Numbered from the stretch's first letter, positions 1-7,533 are shown. The stretch: DNA of 7,896 bases from UKL13-2 sp038236905 (GCA_038236905.1 JBBRZG010000158.1:1-7896), one strand, 5' to 3'. The notes: a model not told the origin generated them from the letters alone. Program-made: numbers and translations.

Positions 1-121
1 AACCATTTCAGAAGATGAAGAAAAGCGCGCGCAGGATGACATGCAGAAGCTGACCGATAAATTCATCGCCGAAATCGATAAATCGATTGCTGAAAAAGAA
101 CGTGAGCTGATGGCAGTGTAG
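1..121 (+). CDS. frr: Ribosome recycling factor, C-terminal end (5' part outside window)
   Basis: This is the last 39 codons of ribosome recycling factor, read from base 2 and ending in TAG at 119-121. The protein works with EF-G in the cytoplasm to split the post-termination ribosome from mRNA. The visible part begins TISEDEEKRAQDD and continues MQKLTDKFI, ending in KERELMAV. This closely matches the end of E. coli RRF, which has ISEDDDRRSQDDVQKLTD followed by a KEAELMQF end. It forms the last helix of the three-helix bundle domain, and the highly charged, helical composition agrees. The rest of the gene lies to the left of the window. Its position directly before uppS is the usual arrangement in this cluster. 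Identification is firm despite the small fragment, because both the sequence and the neighbours agree. Confidence 0.93.
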   Translation, partial: TISEDEEKRAQDDMQKLTDKFIAEIDKSIAEKERELMAV

Positions 122-171
122 GCTGCCTTCGCCTTCCCCTCCGTCTTCACTTCATTTCCCTCCACGCGTCC
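122..171 (+). other. Pyrimidine-rich frr-uppS spacer without a Shine-Dalgarno
   Basis: The 50 bases between the frr stop and the uppS ATG are strongly pyrimidine-rich on the + strand, with runs such as CTTCCCCTCC and TTTCCCTCC. No GGAG-like sequence precedes ATG 172. I see no terminator hairpin and no clear promoter here. It is most simply an intercistronic leader, so uppS is probably co-transcribed with frr. How ribosomes are recruited to uppS is not obvious from the sequence. Confidence 0.5.
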
Positions 172-1038
172 ATGTCCGAACCGGCCCGCATCCCAAGCTC
201 CACCGAAGCCATCCCGAGCGTGGGGAGGGTGCCGCAGCATGTGTGCATCATCATGGACGGCAATGGTCGCTGGGCGCGTAGCCGTTTTATGCCGCGTGTG
301 GCGGGGCACAAGCGCGGTGTCGAGGCAGTGCGCGAAGCCGTAAAAACCTGTGGCGAGCTGGGCATCGAGTATTTAACGCTATTTGCGTTTTCATCCGAAA
401 ATTGGCGGCGGCCTGCGGACGAAGTGTCGGTGTTGATGCAGCTTTTTTTGCGGGCGCTTCAAGGCGAAGTGGAAAAGCTGCATAACAATGAAGTGCGCTT
501 TAAAGTGATTGGAGATTTGACGCCGTTTGATGCCCGCATTCGCGAGTTGGTCGCGCGTGCCGAAGATCTCACCCGCGACAACAAAAAACTCACGCTGACG
601 GTGGCGGTCAATTACGGCGGGCGCTGGGATATTTTGCAAGCGGCAAATAAAGCGGCGGAGCAGAAGCTGAATAGCAAACTCCAGCACTGGCGGGCTTCAC
701 AGGATAATAATGCCTCAGAAGCGCCGCCACTACTCGGGTTTACCCGGGAGGATGCTATCTCTGAACAAGATTTGTCGCCCCATTTATCGATGTGCTATGC
801 GCCTGAGCCGGATTTATTTATACGCACCGGTGGTGAAGAGCGCGTGAGTAATTTTTTGCTGTGGCAACTGGCCTATACCGAGTTTTATTTCACCCAAGAA
901 CTTTGGCCGGATTTCAATCGTTTGAGTCTTTTGAAAGCGGTCGATTCGTACCGGGATCGCGAGCGACGTTTCGGTCGCACCAGCGAACAATTGCAGGCGG
1001 CCAACGCAGCAATGTCCAACGACGTCACGGTTGCCTAG
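172..1038 (+). CDS. uppS: Di-trans,poly-cis-undecaprenyl-diphosphate synthase (cis-prenyltransferase)
   Basis: The enzyme adds eight isopentenyl diphosphates to farnesyl diphosphate to make undecaprenyl diphosphate, the lipid carrier for peptidoglycan and O-antigen units. It acts at the cytoplasmic face of the inner membrane. Signature motifs are present: HVCIIMDGNGRWA (residues 23-35, with catalytic Asp29), GHK (45-47), FAFSSENWRRP (71-81), NYGGRWDI (147-154), IRTGGEERVSNFLLWQ (217-232) and the RDRERRFG end (261-268). It is 288 residues, longer than the 253 of E. coli. Most of the excess is in a segment around residues 161-190 between NYGGRWDI and IRTGGE, about 21 residues longer than in E. 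coli and rich in Gln, Asn and Ser. The start at ATG 172 is the only ATG before the first conserved motif, but it lacks a Shine-Dalgarno. GTG codons at 220 and 229 are in frame but would leave almost nothing ahead of the active site. All catalytic motifs are intact, so function is secure. Confidence 0.96.
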   Translation: MSEPARIPSSTEAIPSVGRVPQHVCIIMDGNGRWARSRFMPRVAGHKRGVEAVREAVKTCGELGIEYLTLFAFSSENWRRPADEVSVLMQLFLRALQGEVEKLHNNEVRFKVIGDLTPFDARIRELVARAEDLTRDNKKLTLTVAVNYGGRWDILQAANKAAEQKLNSKLQHWRASQDNNASEAPPLLGFTREDAISEQDLSPHLSMCYAPEPDLFIRTGGEERVSNFLLWQLAYTEFYFTQELWPDFNRLSLLKAVDSYRDRERRFGRTSEQLQAANAAMSNDVTVA

Positions 1039-1065
1039 TTTGCGCATATTCATGCATTGCCTGCC

Positions 1066-1941
1066 ATGCTGAAAACGCGCGTCATCACGGCGCTGATTAT
1101 TTTGCCGATTGTCCTGCTGGCGTTGTTCGCTTTTCCAAACTGGGCTTGGGATATTTTTACCCTTGGTATCGCACTGGTCAGCTGCTGGGAGTGGAGTCGG
1201 TTTTGTCAGTTTTCAATAAACGGCAAGCGGGTCTATCTGGCCGTGTCGGCAATAGTCGCAGCCGTCATTTTTTTTGCGTATCTCGATAATCGCTTCGTTG
1301 ATTTTCAGCGGCTCGCGTTTGTCGGCTTTATTATTTCATCGCTGTTTTGGTTTGTTGTGGCGCCACTCTGGCTGGCTAATTTATGGCGGCCTCGTTCACG
1401 TGCTGTTGTCGCACTGGCCGGATGGATTGTGGTGTTTCCGACCTGGCTTGCGTTCCTGATTCTGCACGATCTTAGCCCGTGGATTTTTTTATCGTTTGCT
1501 TTTATTGTTTGGGTCGCGGATGTGTTCGCGTATTTTGTGGGCAAGGCGATCGGCAAACAAAAACTGGCACCCTCGATCAGTCCGGGCAAAACCATACAGG
1601 GCGCGCTGGGCGGGCTCGCGGGCGTTGCCCTCTATTATTTTGTGTGGAAATTGTTAGCAGAAAATTCGATCACCCCAGTCGCGACTGGGGCCGCACTACC
1701 GGGCGCAACTTGGGCTACGGGCCTGCTGTCGCATGGCGCGTGGTTGCTAGGTTTTTTCTTAGTGCTTGGCGTGCTGTCCGTGATCGGTGATCTGTTCGAA
1801 TCGTGGATGAAGCGCGGCGCGGGCATGAAAGACTCGAGCGGATTGCTGCCCGGCCACGGCGGTTTTCTGGACAGAATTGACGCACTCACATCGACGTTGC
1901 CGGTCGCTGCGCTGTACATCATGCTGATGCCGGTGAGATAA
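1066..1941 (+). CDS. cdsA: Phosphatidate cytidylyltransferase (CDP-diacylglycerol synthase)
   Basis: This integral inner-membrane enzyme converts phosphatidic acid and CTP to CDP-diacylglycerol, the branch point for all membrane phospholipids. The protein is 291 residues, close to the 285 of E. coli. It is mostly hydrophobic, with several membrane segments beginning at VITALIILPIVLLALFAF (residues 6-23). The family signature is complete at residues 246-272: S-W-M-K-R, then K-D, then LLPGHGGFLDRID. The upstream conserved WVADVFAYFVGK (149-160) and SPGKT (172-176) are also present. I chose ATG 1066, which gives the MLKTRVITA start that aligns with MLKYRLISA of E. coli. A TTG at 1057 would add only three residues. 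No Shine-Dalgarno is visible. The loop around residues 200-220 is less conserved and is encoded partly by a perfect palindrome. The gene follows uppS by 27 bases and precedes dxr by four, so it is almost certainly co-transcribed. Confidence 0.96.
   Translation: MLKTRVITALIILPIVLLALFAFPNWAWDIFTLGIALVSCWEWSRFCQFSINGKRVYLAVSAIVAAVIFFAYLDNRFVDFQRLAFVGFIISSLFWFVVAPLWLANLWRPRSRAVVALAGWIVVFPTWLAFLILHDLSPWIFLSFAFIVWVADVFAYFVGKAIGKQKLAPSISPGKTIQGALGGLAGVALYYFVWKLLAENSITPVATGAALPGATWATGLLSHGAWLLGFFLVLGVLSVIGDLFESWMKRGAGMKDSSGLLPGHGGFLDRIDALTSTLPVAALYIMLMPVR
1673..1690. repeat. Perfect 18-bp palindrome inside cdsA
   Basis: CCCCAGTCGCGACTGGGG reads identically on both strands with no mismatch. In RNA it could form a seven-pair GC-rich stem with a CGCG loop. 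It encodes part of a poorly conserved loop in CdsA (around TPVATGA), so protein constraint there is weak. No T-run follows, so it is not a typical terminator. Its role, if any, is unknown, and it occurs once in this window. Confidence 0.8.
1932..1937 (+). promoter_or_regulatory. Ribosome binding site for dxr, inside the cdsA 3' end
   Basis: GGTGAG lies eight bases before the dxr ATG and overlaps the last codons of cdsA. This supports the ATG at 1946 and suggests translational coupling, since ribosomes finishing cdsA arrive at the site. Confidence 0.6.
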
Positions 1942-1945
1942 CAAA

Positions 1946-3151
1946 ATGAAAAAAATCACGATCTTAGGCTCGACCGGTTCTATCGGCGTTTCCACGCTCG
2001 ATGTGATCGCGCGTCACCCGGATCGCTTCGAGGTTTTCGCTTTGTCAGCACACTCGCGAGTGGAAGCATTAGCGCAGCAGTGCAAAAAATTTCAGCCACG
2101 CTATGCGGTGATGCCGCCGACCAATCACGCTGCGTCGCAACTTGCGAAGCGCCTGGCCGAGTTGGGTGTCGCCACCCAGGTGCTGGCGGATGCGGGCGCG
2201 CTCGAAGCCATCGCGTCACACGATAGTGTTGATTTTGTAATGGCCGCGATTGTCGGTGCAGCCGGTCTGGCGCCGTCGCTGGCCGCCGCGCGGGCGGGCA
2301 AACGCGTGCTGCTCGCCAATAAAGAAGCACTGGTCATGGCGGGCCAGTTGTTTATGGATGCGGTCAAGCAAGGCGGTGCAACATTGCTGCCGATCGATAG
2401 CGAACACAATGCAATTTTTCAATCGCTACCACGCGATTTCGAAGATGGTCTGCATAAGGTAGGGGTTAAAAAAATCATTCTCACGGCGTCAGGCGGGCCG
2501 TTCCGCACACGCTCGGTGAGCGATTTGGAAAACATCACGCCGGATGAAGCTTGTGCGCATCCGAACTGGGTCATGGGCCGCAAGATTTCAGTTGATTCTG
2601 CGACCATGATGAATAAAGGCTTGGAAGTCATCGAAGCGCGTTGGTTGTTCGATGCCAAGCCCGAGCAAATTGAAGTCGTGATTCACCCACAAAGCATTAT
2701 TCATTCGATGGTGGAATACTTGGATGGCTCGGTCATCGCGCAATTGGGCAACCCGGATATGCGCACGCCGATTGCGTATGGCTTGGGGTTCCCGGAGCGC
2801 ATTGATGGTGGTGTGTCCACACTCGATTTGGCGCGCGCCGGTAAGCTGGAATTTGAGGCCTTGGACGATGCGCGTTTCCCATGTGTGCGCCTGGCCTACG
2901 AGGCGATGCAGCGTGGCGGCACGGCAGCCGCCCATTTGAATGCGGCAAACGAGATTGCGGTGGAGGCATTTTTGAGTCATCAATTGGCGTTTGTGGAAAT
3001 TCCGGCGGTGATTGAAAGCGTACTTTCTAAAGTCTCGTTCACGAACGCGAACTCGTTGGATGAAATAATCGCCGCGGATGCAGATGCGCGCGAACTTGCC
3101 CGTCAAGCGGTGATTGAACGCCGCACGGTTTCTAGGCTCCAAAGCACATGA
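1946..3151 (+). CDS. dxr: 1-deoxy-D-xylulose 5-phosphate reductoisomerase
   Basis: Cytoplasmic enzyme that rearranges and reduces 1-deoxy-D-xylulose 5-phosphate to 2-C-methyl-D-erythritol 4-phosphate with NADPH and a divalent metal. This is the first committed step of the MEP isoprenoid pathway and the target of fosmidomycin. At 401 residues it has the normal family length. The N-terminal NADPH-binding motif GSTGSIG is at residues 8-14 and LLANKE at 122-127. Metal ligands are visible as Asp151 and Glu153 in PIDSEHNAIFQ, and Glu227 in MNKGLEVIEARW (the E. coli D150, E152 and E231 equivalents). Ser182 in ASGGPFR and the active-site loop HPNWVMGRKISVDSATMMNKG (205-225, with His205 and Trp208) are intact. 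The C-terminal LNAANEIAVEAF (331-342) is also typical. The gene starts four bases after cdsA and its stop overlaps the rseP start. It supplies isopentenyl units that UppS, encoded upstream, consumes. Confidence 0.98.
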   Translation: MKKITILGSTGSIGVSTLDVIARHPDRFEVFALSAHSRVEALAQQCKKFQPRYAVMPPTNHAASQLAKRLAELGVATQVLADAGALEAIASHDSVDFVMAAIVGAAGLAPSLAAARAGKRVLLANKEALVMAGQLFMDAVKQGGATLLPIDSEHNAIFQSLPRDFEDGLHKVGVKKIILTASGGPFRTRSVSDLENITPDEACAHPNWVMGRKISVDSATMMNKGLEVIEARWLFDAKPEQIEVVIHPQSIIHSMVEYLDGSVIAQLGNPDMRTPIAYGLGFPERIDGGVSTLDLARAGKLEFEALDDARFPCVRLAYEAMQRGGTAAAHLNAANEIAVEAFLSHQLAFVEIPAVIESVLSKVSFTNANSLDEIIAADADARELARQAVIERRTVSRLQST

Positions 3152-4533
3152 CCCTGATCATTACCATCCTCGCTTTTCTTGTTGCCATCGGTATTTTGGT
3201 GACGTTCCACGAACTCGGCCACTACTGGGCGGCAAGGCTTTGCGATGTCAAGATACTGCGGTTCTCGATTGGTTTCGGCAAACCGTTGCTGATCAAACAC
3301 GCGGGACCGGATCGCACTGAATGGGTGATCGCCGCGCTGCCGCTGGGTGGTTACGTCAAAATGGCGGATGAGCGTGATGGCAGCGCCGAGCCGCAAGACC
3401 GCGCCCGCGCGTTTAACAACAAGACAGTGTGGCAGCGCATTTTCATCGTGATCGCGGGACCGCTCGCTAATTTTGTTTTGGCCGCGTTCCTCTACTGGGT
3501 ATTGCTGGTCACCGGCATGCCCGGCATCAAACCCTATGTGGCCTCGCCCACGCCCGCCAGCGCGGCGGCGAAAGCAGGGTTTGGCGACTTCGACCTGATT
3601 ACCAAAATCGACGGCACGGAGGTGCAAACCTGGAGCGATGCCAGGTTGCTGCTGGTTGAGCATGCCGCGAAACGCGATATCGCGGAAATCGAAATTGAAC
3701 CAATCACCGGCAAAAGTCGGAGCTTGCAATTCAGCATGGAAGAATTGTCAAAGGATGATTTAGAGAAGGATTTTTTGGCTAAATTAGGACTTAACCCTTA
3801 TCGGTTAAAGGTTGCACCGTTATTCGATACCGTACAAGCCAATAGCCCTGCGGATCGAGCGGGAATCCAATCGGGAGATATCGCGGTGGCAGTTGCCGGG
3901 AAATCGATTGCGCAATGGGAAGATTTGGTAAAGGAGATTTCATCGCGGCCCGGCGAACCGGTGGCTCTTACGTTGAATCGGGGTGGTCAAGAAATCGCGC
4001 TGACGGTGACGCCCGATAGAGCCGAAGTGAACGGGAAAATCATCGGCCGAATTGGGATTACGCCTAAAGTGGATCGGGCGATGGCCGACGAGCTGGCGGT
4101 AAAACTTTCTACCACTGTGCGCTATGGCGTCCTTGAATCGATACCGAAGGCGCTCGGCAAGGTCTGGGAGATGTCCGCGTTCAGCTTGCGCATGATGGGC
4201 AAAATGTTGACGGGCGAGGTAAGTTGGAAAAACCTGTCGGGGCCCGTGTCAATCGCCGATTATGCGGGTCAATCGGCGCAAATGGGCTGGATTCCCTACG
4301 TTACGTTCCTCGCTTTGATCAGTATCAGCCTGGGTGTCTTGAACCTGCTGCCCATCCCCGTCTTGGATGGGGGGCAGTTGATGTATTATATGGTTGAAAT
4401 TTTCAAGGGTAGCGCCGTCTCTACGCGCACCATGGAAATCGGCCAGCAGGTTGGCTTGACACTTCTGTTAACCCTTACCGCGTTTGCCTTTTATAACGAT
4501 ATCCATCGCTTGGTTGCCAGATATTTTATTTAA
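3148..4533 (+). CDS. rseP: RIP metalloprotease RseP (site-2 protease family)
   Basis: This inner-membrane zinc protease cleaves its substrates within the membrane. In E. coli it cuts the anti-sigma factor RseA after DegS to release sigma E, and it also clears remnant signal peptides. The zinc motif HELGH is at residues 21-25, in the first membrane helix. The third ligand motif NLLPIPVLDGGQ is at 399-410, with Asp407. GPLANFVLA in the second helix (104-112) is typical. Two PDZ domains lie in the periplasmic part, roughly 125-205 and 222-305, the second containing ANSPADRAGIQSGD (231-244). A last membrane helix is near 432-450. The length of 461 is close to the 450 of E. coli. The ATG overlaps the dxr stop as ATGA, pointing to translational coupling, and no strong Shine-Dalgarno is seen. 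The linker between the PDZ domains is locally AT-rich with several TTA codons, but the frame is intact. Placement just before bamA ties stress signalling to outer-membrane assembly. Confidence 0.97.
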   Translation: MTLIITILAFLVAIGILVTFHELGHYWAARLCDVKILRFSIGFGKPLLIKHAGPDRTEWVIAALPLGGYVKMADERDGSAEPQDRARAFNNKTVWQRIFIVIAGPLANFVLAAFLYWVLLVTGMPGIKPYVASPTPASAAAKAGFGDFDLITKIDGTEVQTWSDARLLLVEHAAKRDIAEIEIEPITGKSRSLQFSMEELSKDDLEKDFLAKLGLNPYRLKVAPLFDTVQANSPADRAGIQSGDIAVAVAGKSIAQWEDLVKEISSRPGEPVALTLNRGGQEIALTVTPDRAEVNGKIIGRIGITPKVDRAMADELAVKLSTTVRYGVLESIPKALGKVWEMSAFSLRMMGKMLTGEVSWKNLSGPVSIADYAGQSAQMGWIPYVTFLALISISLGVLNLLPIPVLDGGQLMYYMVEIFKGSAVSTRTMEIGQQVGLTLLLTLTAFAFYNDIHRLVARYFI

Positions 4534-4577
4534 TCTTCCTGCGCAATCCTTCCTCAGAATTTCTAGGTTATTTATTG

Positions 4578-6908
4578 ATGCGTTTTCGCCCTCATTCTCT
4601 TAGTGCGCAGCAAACTGTTTGCCGTTTTGGTGCCCCGTCTAAAATAATTGCTTCTTTGATCGGCGCGATGTTTTCGGCGGCCGCGTTCGCGATTCAGCCG
4701 TTTGTAATTAAAGATATTCGCGTCGAAGGTGTGCAGCGTACGGATGCGGGCACTGTGTTTAGTTATTTGCCGGTCAAAGTGGGCGACCGGCTGGACGACG
4801 ACAAAGCAGCTGCTGCGATTAAAGCGCTTTATGCGACAACTTTCTATACCGATATCCGGCTTGAGGTCGAAAACGACATATTGGTGGTGTTCGTGGTCGA
4901 GCGACCGGCGATTTCCCAGATCGATATTAACGGTTCCAAAGAATTTACCAAAGAAAATTTGAAAGACGGCTTGAAGCAGGCGGGTATATCGGAAGCGAAA
5001 ATTTTTGACCGCTCTATTCTTGATCGGGCCGAGAAAGAAATTAAGCGCCAATACACCAGCCGTGGTTTTTACTCGGCTAAGGTCACGGCCACGGTGACGC
5101 CAATTGAACGTAACCGTGTATCGCTCGCCTTCAATATCGAAGAAGGCGATGTGTCGAAGATTGTCGACATCAACATCATCGGCGCGAGCGCGTTTTCCGA
5201 GTCCACGCTGATTAAAGAGTTTGAATTAAGCACCGGCGGCTGGTTTTCGTTTTTCACTAAAGATGACCAATATTCGAAGCAAAAGCTTTCGGGTGATTTG
5301 GAGAAGCTGAAATCGTATTATCTAAATCGTGGCTATCTGGAATTCTCAATTGATTCGACTCAGGTTTCGATCACACCTGATAAAGAAAAAATCTACATCA
5401 CCATCAACATCACCGAGGGCTCGCCCTACAAAATCGCTGACATAAAGTTTTCCGGCGACTTGAAAATTACCGAAGATGAAATGCGTTCACTGCTGCTGGT
5501 CAAATCCGGTGACACATTTTCGCGTCAAAAGGTGGTCGATTCTGTGAAGCAAATTACGGATCGGCTTGGCAATGATGGCTATTCGTTTGCCAATATCAAC
5601 CCGGTGCCGGAACCTGACCGCGACAAAAAAACGGCCACGTTTACTTTCTTCGTAGACCCGGGCAAGCGCGTCTATGTGCGCCGCATCAATGTGCAGGGTA
5701 ACTCCCGCACACGCGACGAAGTGGTTCGCCGCGAGCTACGGCAATTGGAGTCTGGCTGGTATTCGATTGAAAAAATAAATCGTTCCAAAGAGCGTCTCGA
5801 GCGTACTGGCTTCTTTGAAGATATTTCAGTCGAATCGCCTCCTGTGCCCGGTACCAACGATCAGGTGGATTTGAATATCAGCGTAAAAGAGCGCAATACC
5901 GGCAGCCTGCAGTTCGGCGTGGGCTACTCTCAGAGTGACAAAGTAACGCTGTCTGCGTCAGTGTCGCAGGCCAATATTTTCGGCAGCGGCAACCAGCTCT
6001 CGTTTACGGTTAACAACAGTCGGGTCAGTAAAATTTATCAGGTGTCCTATCTGAATCCGTACTGGACGCCGGACGGCATTTCGCGCGGCTTTGATTTCTA
6101 TCGCCGCAATTTGAACACGCAAACTTTGACCACCGCTGACTACAAGTCAGAAACCACGGGTGGAGGCATTCGATTTGGTGTGCCGGTGACCGAATATGAT
6201 TCCATCAATTTTGGTGTTGGTTTTGAAAACACCAACATTCAGCTGGCACCGGATAGCCCGCAGCAATATGTGGATTACACCAATACCTTTGGAGCGAAGA
6301 GCAATACGATTCGAGGCTCGCTCGGGTATTCACGCGATACGCGCGACAGTATTTATTTCCCTTCGCGCGGCTATTTGATTGAAGTCGGTGGCGAAGCCGG
6401 CCTGCCGGGTGGCGACATTAAATACATTCGCGGGCAGGCGAAAGTACAATATCTGCGACCGGTATGGGGCCCACTCGTGCTCAGCTTAAATGCAGAGTTG
6501 GGCGCGGGCGTGGGTTATGCGGGCAAGCCACTGCCGTTTTTCAAGAATTTCTATGCGGGGGGTGTGGATTCGATCCGCGGCTTCGAAGCAAACTCTTTAG
6601 GCCCACTGGACCCCAATGGCAATTTCTTGGGCGGTAACAAGCGCTTCGTAAGCAACATAGAATTGCTGTTTCCATTGCCAGGTGCCAAGCTTGAAAAGTC
6701 GGTGCGTTTATCCGCGTTCTTTGATATTGGTAATGTGTTTGGCGCGAAAGAAAAAATTACTTACCGGGATATGCGCTCCTCGGTCGGCGTGGCGGTAAGT
6801 TGGTTCTCGCCGGTGGGCCCGTTGAAATTCAGTTTGGCCAAGCCAATCAAGAAAGAGCCTAACGACAAAGTAGAGCGTTTCCAATTCTTACTGGGTCGGG
6901 CGTTTTAA
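4578..6908 (+). CDS. bamA: Outer membrane protein assembly factor BamA (Omp85 family)
   Basis: BamA is the essential central subunit of the BAM complex, which folds beta-barrel proteins into the outer membrane. Five POTRA domains are recognisable in the periplasmic half. In numbering from ATG 4578 their approximate spans are 39-112, 113-190, 193-281, 284-362 and 365-438. POTRA 1 opens with FVIKDIRVEGVQRTDAGTVF and POTRA 5 with VYVRRINVQGNSRTRDEVV. The 16-strand barrel follows from NTGSLQFGVGYSQ to the end. The loop 6 motif IRGF (666-669) and the C-terminal beta-signal ending FQFLLGRAF, with terminal Phe, are present. The length is 776 residues, against about 810 in E. coli. The signal peptide has an unusually long n-region of about 22 residues before IIASLIGAMFSAAAFA, with likely cleavage after AFA at residue 38. 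TTG at 4575 is in frame directly before the ATG; ATG is preferred. TAGG at 4564-4567, ten bases upstream, is a weak ribosome site. Confidence 0.97.
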   Translation: MRFRPHSLSAQQTVCRFGAPSKIIASLIGAMFSAAAFAIQPFVIKDIRVEGVQRTDAGTVFSYLPVKVGDRLDDDKAAAAIKALYATTFYTDIRLEVENDILVVFVVERPAISQIDINGSKEFTKENLKDGLKQAGISEAKIFDRSILDRAEKEIKRQYTSRGFYSAKVTATVTPIERNRVSLAFNIEEGDVSKIVDINIIGASAFSESTLIKEFELSTGGWFSFFTKDDQYSKQKLSGDLEKLKSYYLNRGYLEFSIDSTQVSITPDKEKIYITINITEGSPYKIADIKFSGDLKITEDEMRSLLLVKSGDTFSRQKVVDSVKQITDRLGNDGYSFANINPVPEPDRDKKTATFTFFVDPGKRVYVRRINVQGNSRTRDEVVRRELRQLESGWYSIEKINRSKERLERTGFFEDISVESPPVPGTNDQVDLNISVKERNTGSLQFGVGYSQSDKVTLSASVSQANIFGSGNQLSFTVNNSRVSKIYQVSYLNPYWTPDGISRGFDFYRRNLNTQTLTTADYKSETTGGGIRFGVPVTEYDSINFGVGFENTNIQLAPDSPQQYVDYTNTFGAKSNTIRGSLGYSRDTRDSIYFPSRGYLIEVGGEAGLPGGDIKYIRGQAKVQYLRPVWGPLVLSLNAELGAGVGYAGKPLPFFKNFYAGGVDSIRGFEANSLGPLDPNGNFLGGNKRFVSNIELLFPLPGAKLEKSVRLSAFFDIGNVFGAKEKITYRDMRSSVGVAVSWFSPVGPLKFSLAKPIKKEPNDKVERFQFLLGRAF

Positions 6909-6966
6909 TGGGTGAATCTGGTTGGAGAATTTTCGTTAAATCTGCAGCAACGTAGTGAAAGTATTC

Positions 6967-6972
6967 GAGGTG
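6967..6972 (+). promoter_or_regulatory. Ribosome binding site deciding the skp start
   Basis: GAGGTG sits six bases before the ATG at 6979 and is the best Shine-Dalgarno in the window. The in-frame GTG at 6955 has no such site and would add eight mostly polar residues ahead of the signal peptide. This argues for translation from 6979. Confidence 0.7.
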
Positions 6973-6978
6973 AAGTCG

Positions 6979-7494
6979 ATGGCAACATTAGGCATGCGTT
7001 TGCTGGTCCCCATTTTGTTTGGCTTGGCCATTTTGTCGAGTGCTTCAGCCACGTTTGCGGCGGAACTTAAAATTGGCATAGTCAATCAGGAGCGGTTGCT
7101 GCGCGAATCCGCGCCCGCCAAGCGCTCGCAAGGACGCTTGGACAAAGAATTTGCGGCTCGACGTGCTGAACTCGACAGGATGCAAAAGCAGGGCCGTGAC
7201 CTTGAAACAACGCTTCAAAAAGAAGGGGTCACGATGCCTGAACCTGACCGCATTGCCAAAGAGCGTCAAATTGCACAACTGACACGTGATTTCCAACGCA
7301 TGCAGCGCGAGATTCGTGAGGATCGCACTTTGCGCCAGAACGAGGAATTAGCCTCAATCCAAGAGCTTGCTCAAAAAGCGATTTCCGAAATCGCAGAAAA
7401 GGAAAAGTTCGACCTTATCCTGCAAGATGCTGTCTATGTGAGCCCGCGCATCGATATTACCGACAAAGTAATCAAAGCGTTGGCGGATAAATAG
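6979..7494 (+). CDS. skp: Periplasmic chaperone Skp/OmpH
   Basis: Skp is a periplasmic trimeric chaperone that holds unfolded outer-membrane proteins on their way from the Sec translocon to BamA. The protein has 171 residues from ATG 6979, near the 161 of E. coli. A Sec signal peptide is clear: MATLGMR, then a hydrophobic core, ending SATFA near residue 27, with the mature part starting AELKIGIVNQERLL. That start is the conserved first beta strand of the family. Residues about 45-140 are charged and helical and should form the coiled-coil tentacle. The end, FDLILQDAVYVSPRIDITDK (144-163), is the conserved C-terminal strand and helix that complete the trimerisation core. The gene follows bamA by 70 bases with no terminator between them, the usual pairing of chaperone and assembly factor. 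A strong terminator follows it. A start at GTG 6955 (179 residues) is possible but less likely. Confidence 0.94.
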   Translation: MATLGMRLLVPILFGLAILSSASATFAAELKIGIVNQERLLRESAPAKRSQGRLDKEFAARRAELDRMQKQGRDLETTLQKEGVTMPEPDRIAKERQIAQLTRDFQRMQREIREDRTLRQNEELASIQELAQKAISEIAEKEKFDLILQDAVYVSPRIDITDKVIKALADK

Positions 7495-7533
7495 GCTGAC
7501 CCAAAGGTTACTTTCATTCAAAATGCTGGCTTA

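Noticed and set aside
733..748. Small hairpin CTCGGGT-TT-ACCCGGG inside uppS
   Set aside because: The loop is only two bases, the stem includes a wobble pair and no T-run follows. It is probably incidental to the GC-rich coding sequence.
1057..1065. TTG start for cdsA
   Set aside because: The ATG at 1066 gives an N-terminus that aligns with E. coli CdsA. The TTG adds three residues without a ribosome site.
1052..1072. Six-codon ORF (MHCLPC) overlapping the cdsA start
   Set aside because: It has no ribosome binding site and no sign of selection. An overlap this short is expected by chance.
861..1289. Plus-strand open frame spanning the uppS end and cdsA start
   Set aside because: It overlaps two firmly identified genes in another frame and its translation resembles no family I know.
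2588..3729. Long open frames on the minus strand opposite dxr and rseP (184 and 208 codons)
   Set aside because: They lie wholly opposite conserved genes, have no recognisable domains, and are rich in Arg and His as expected from reading the antisense of GC-moderate coding DNA.
4534..4577. Possible terminator or promoter between rseP and bamA
   Set aside because: I found no inverted repeat with a T-tail and no convincing -35/-10 pair or sigma E-like GGAAC motif in this 44-base gap.
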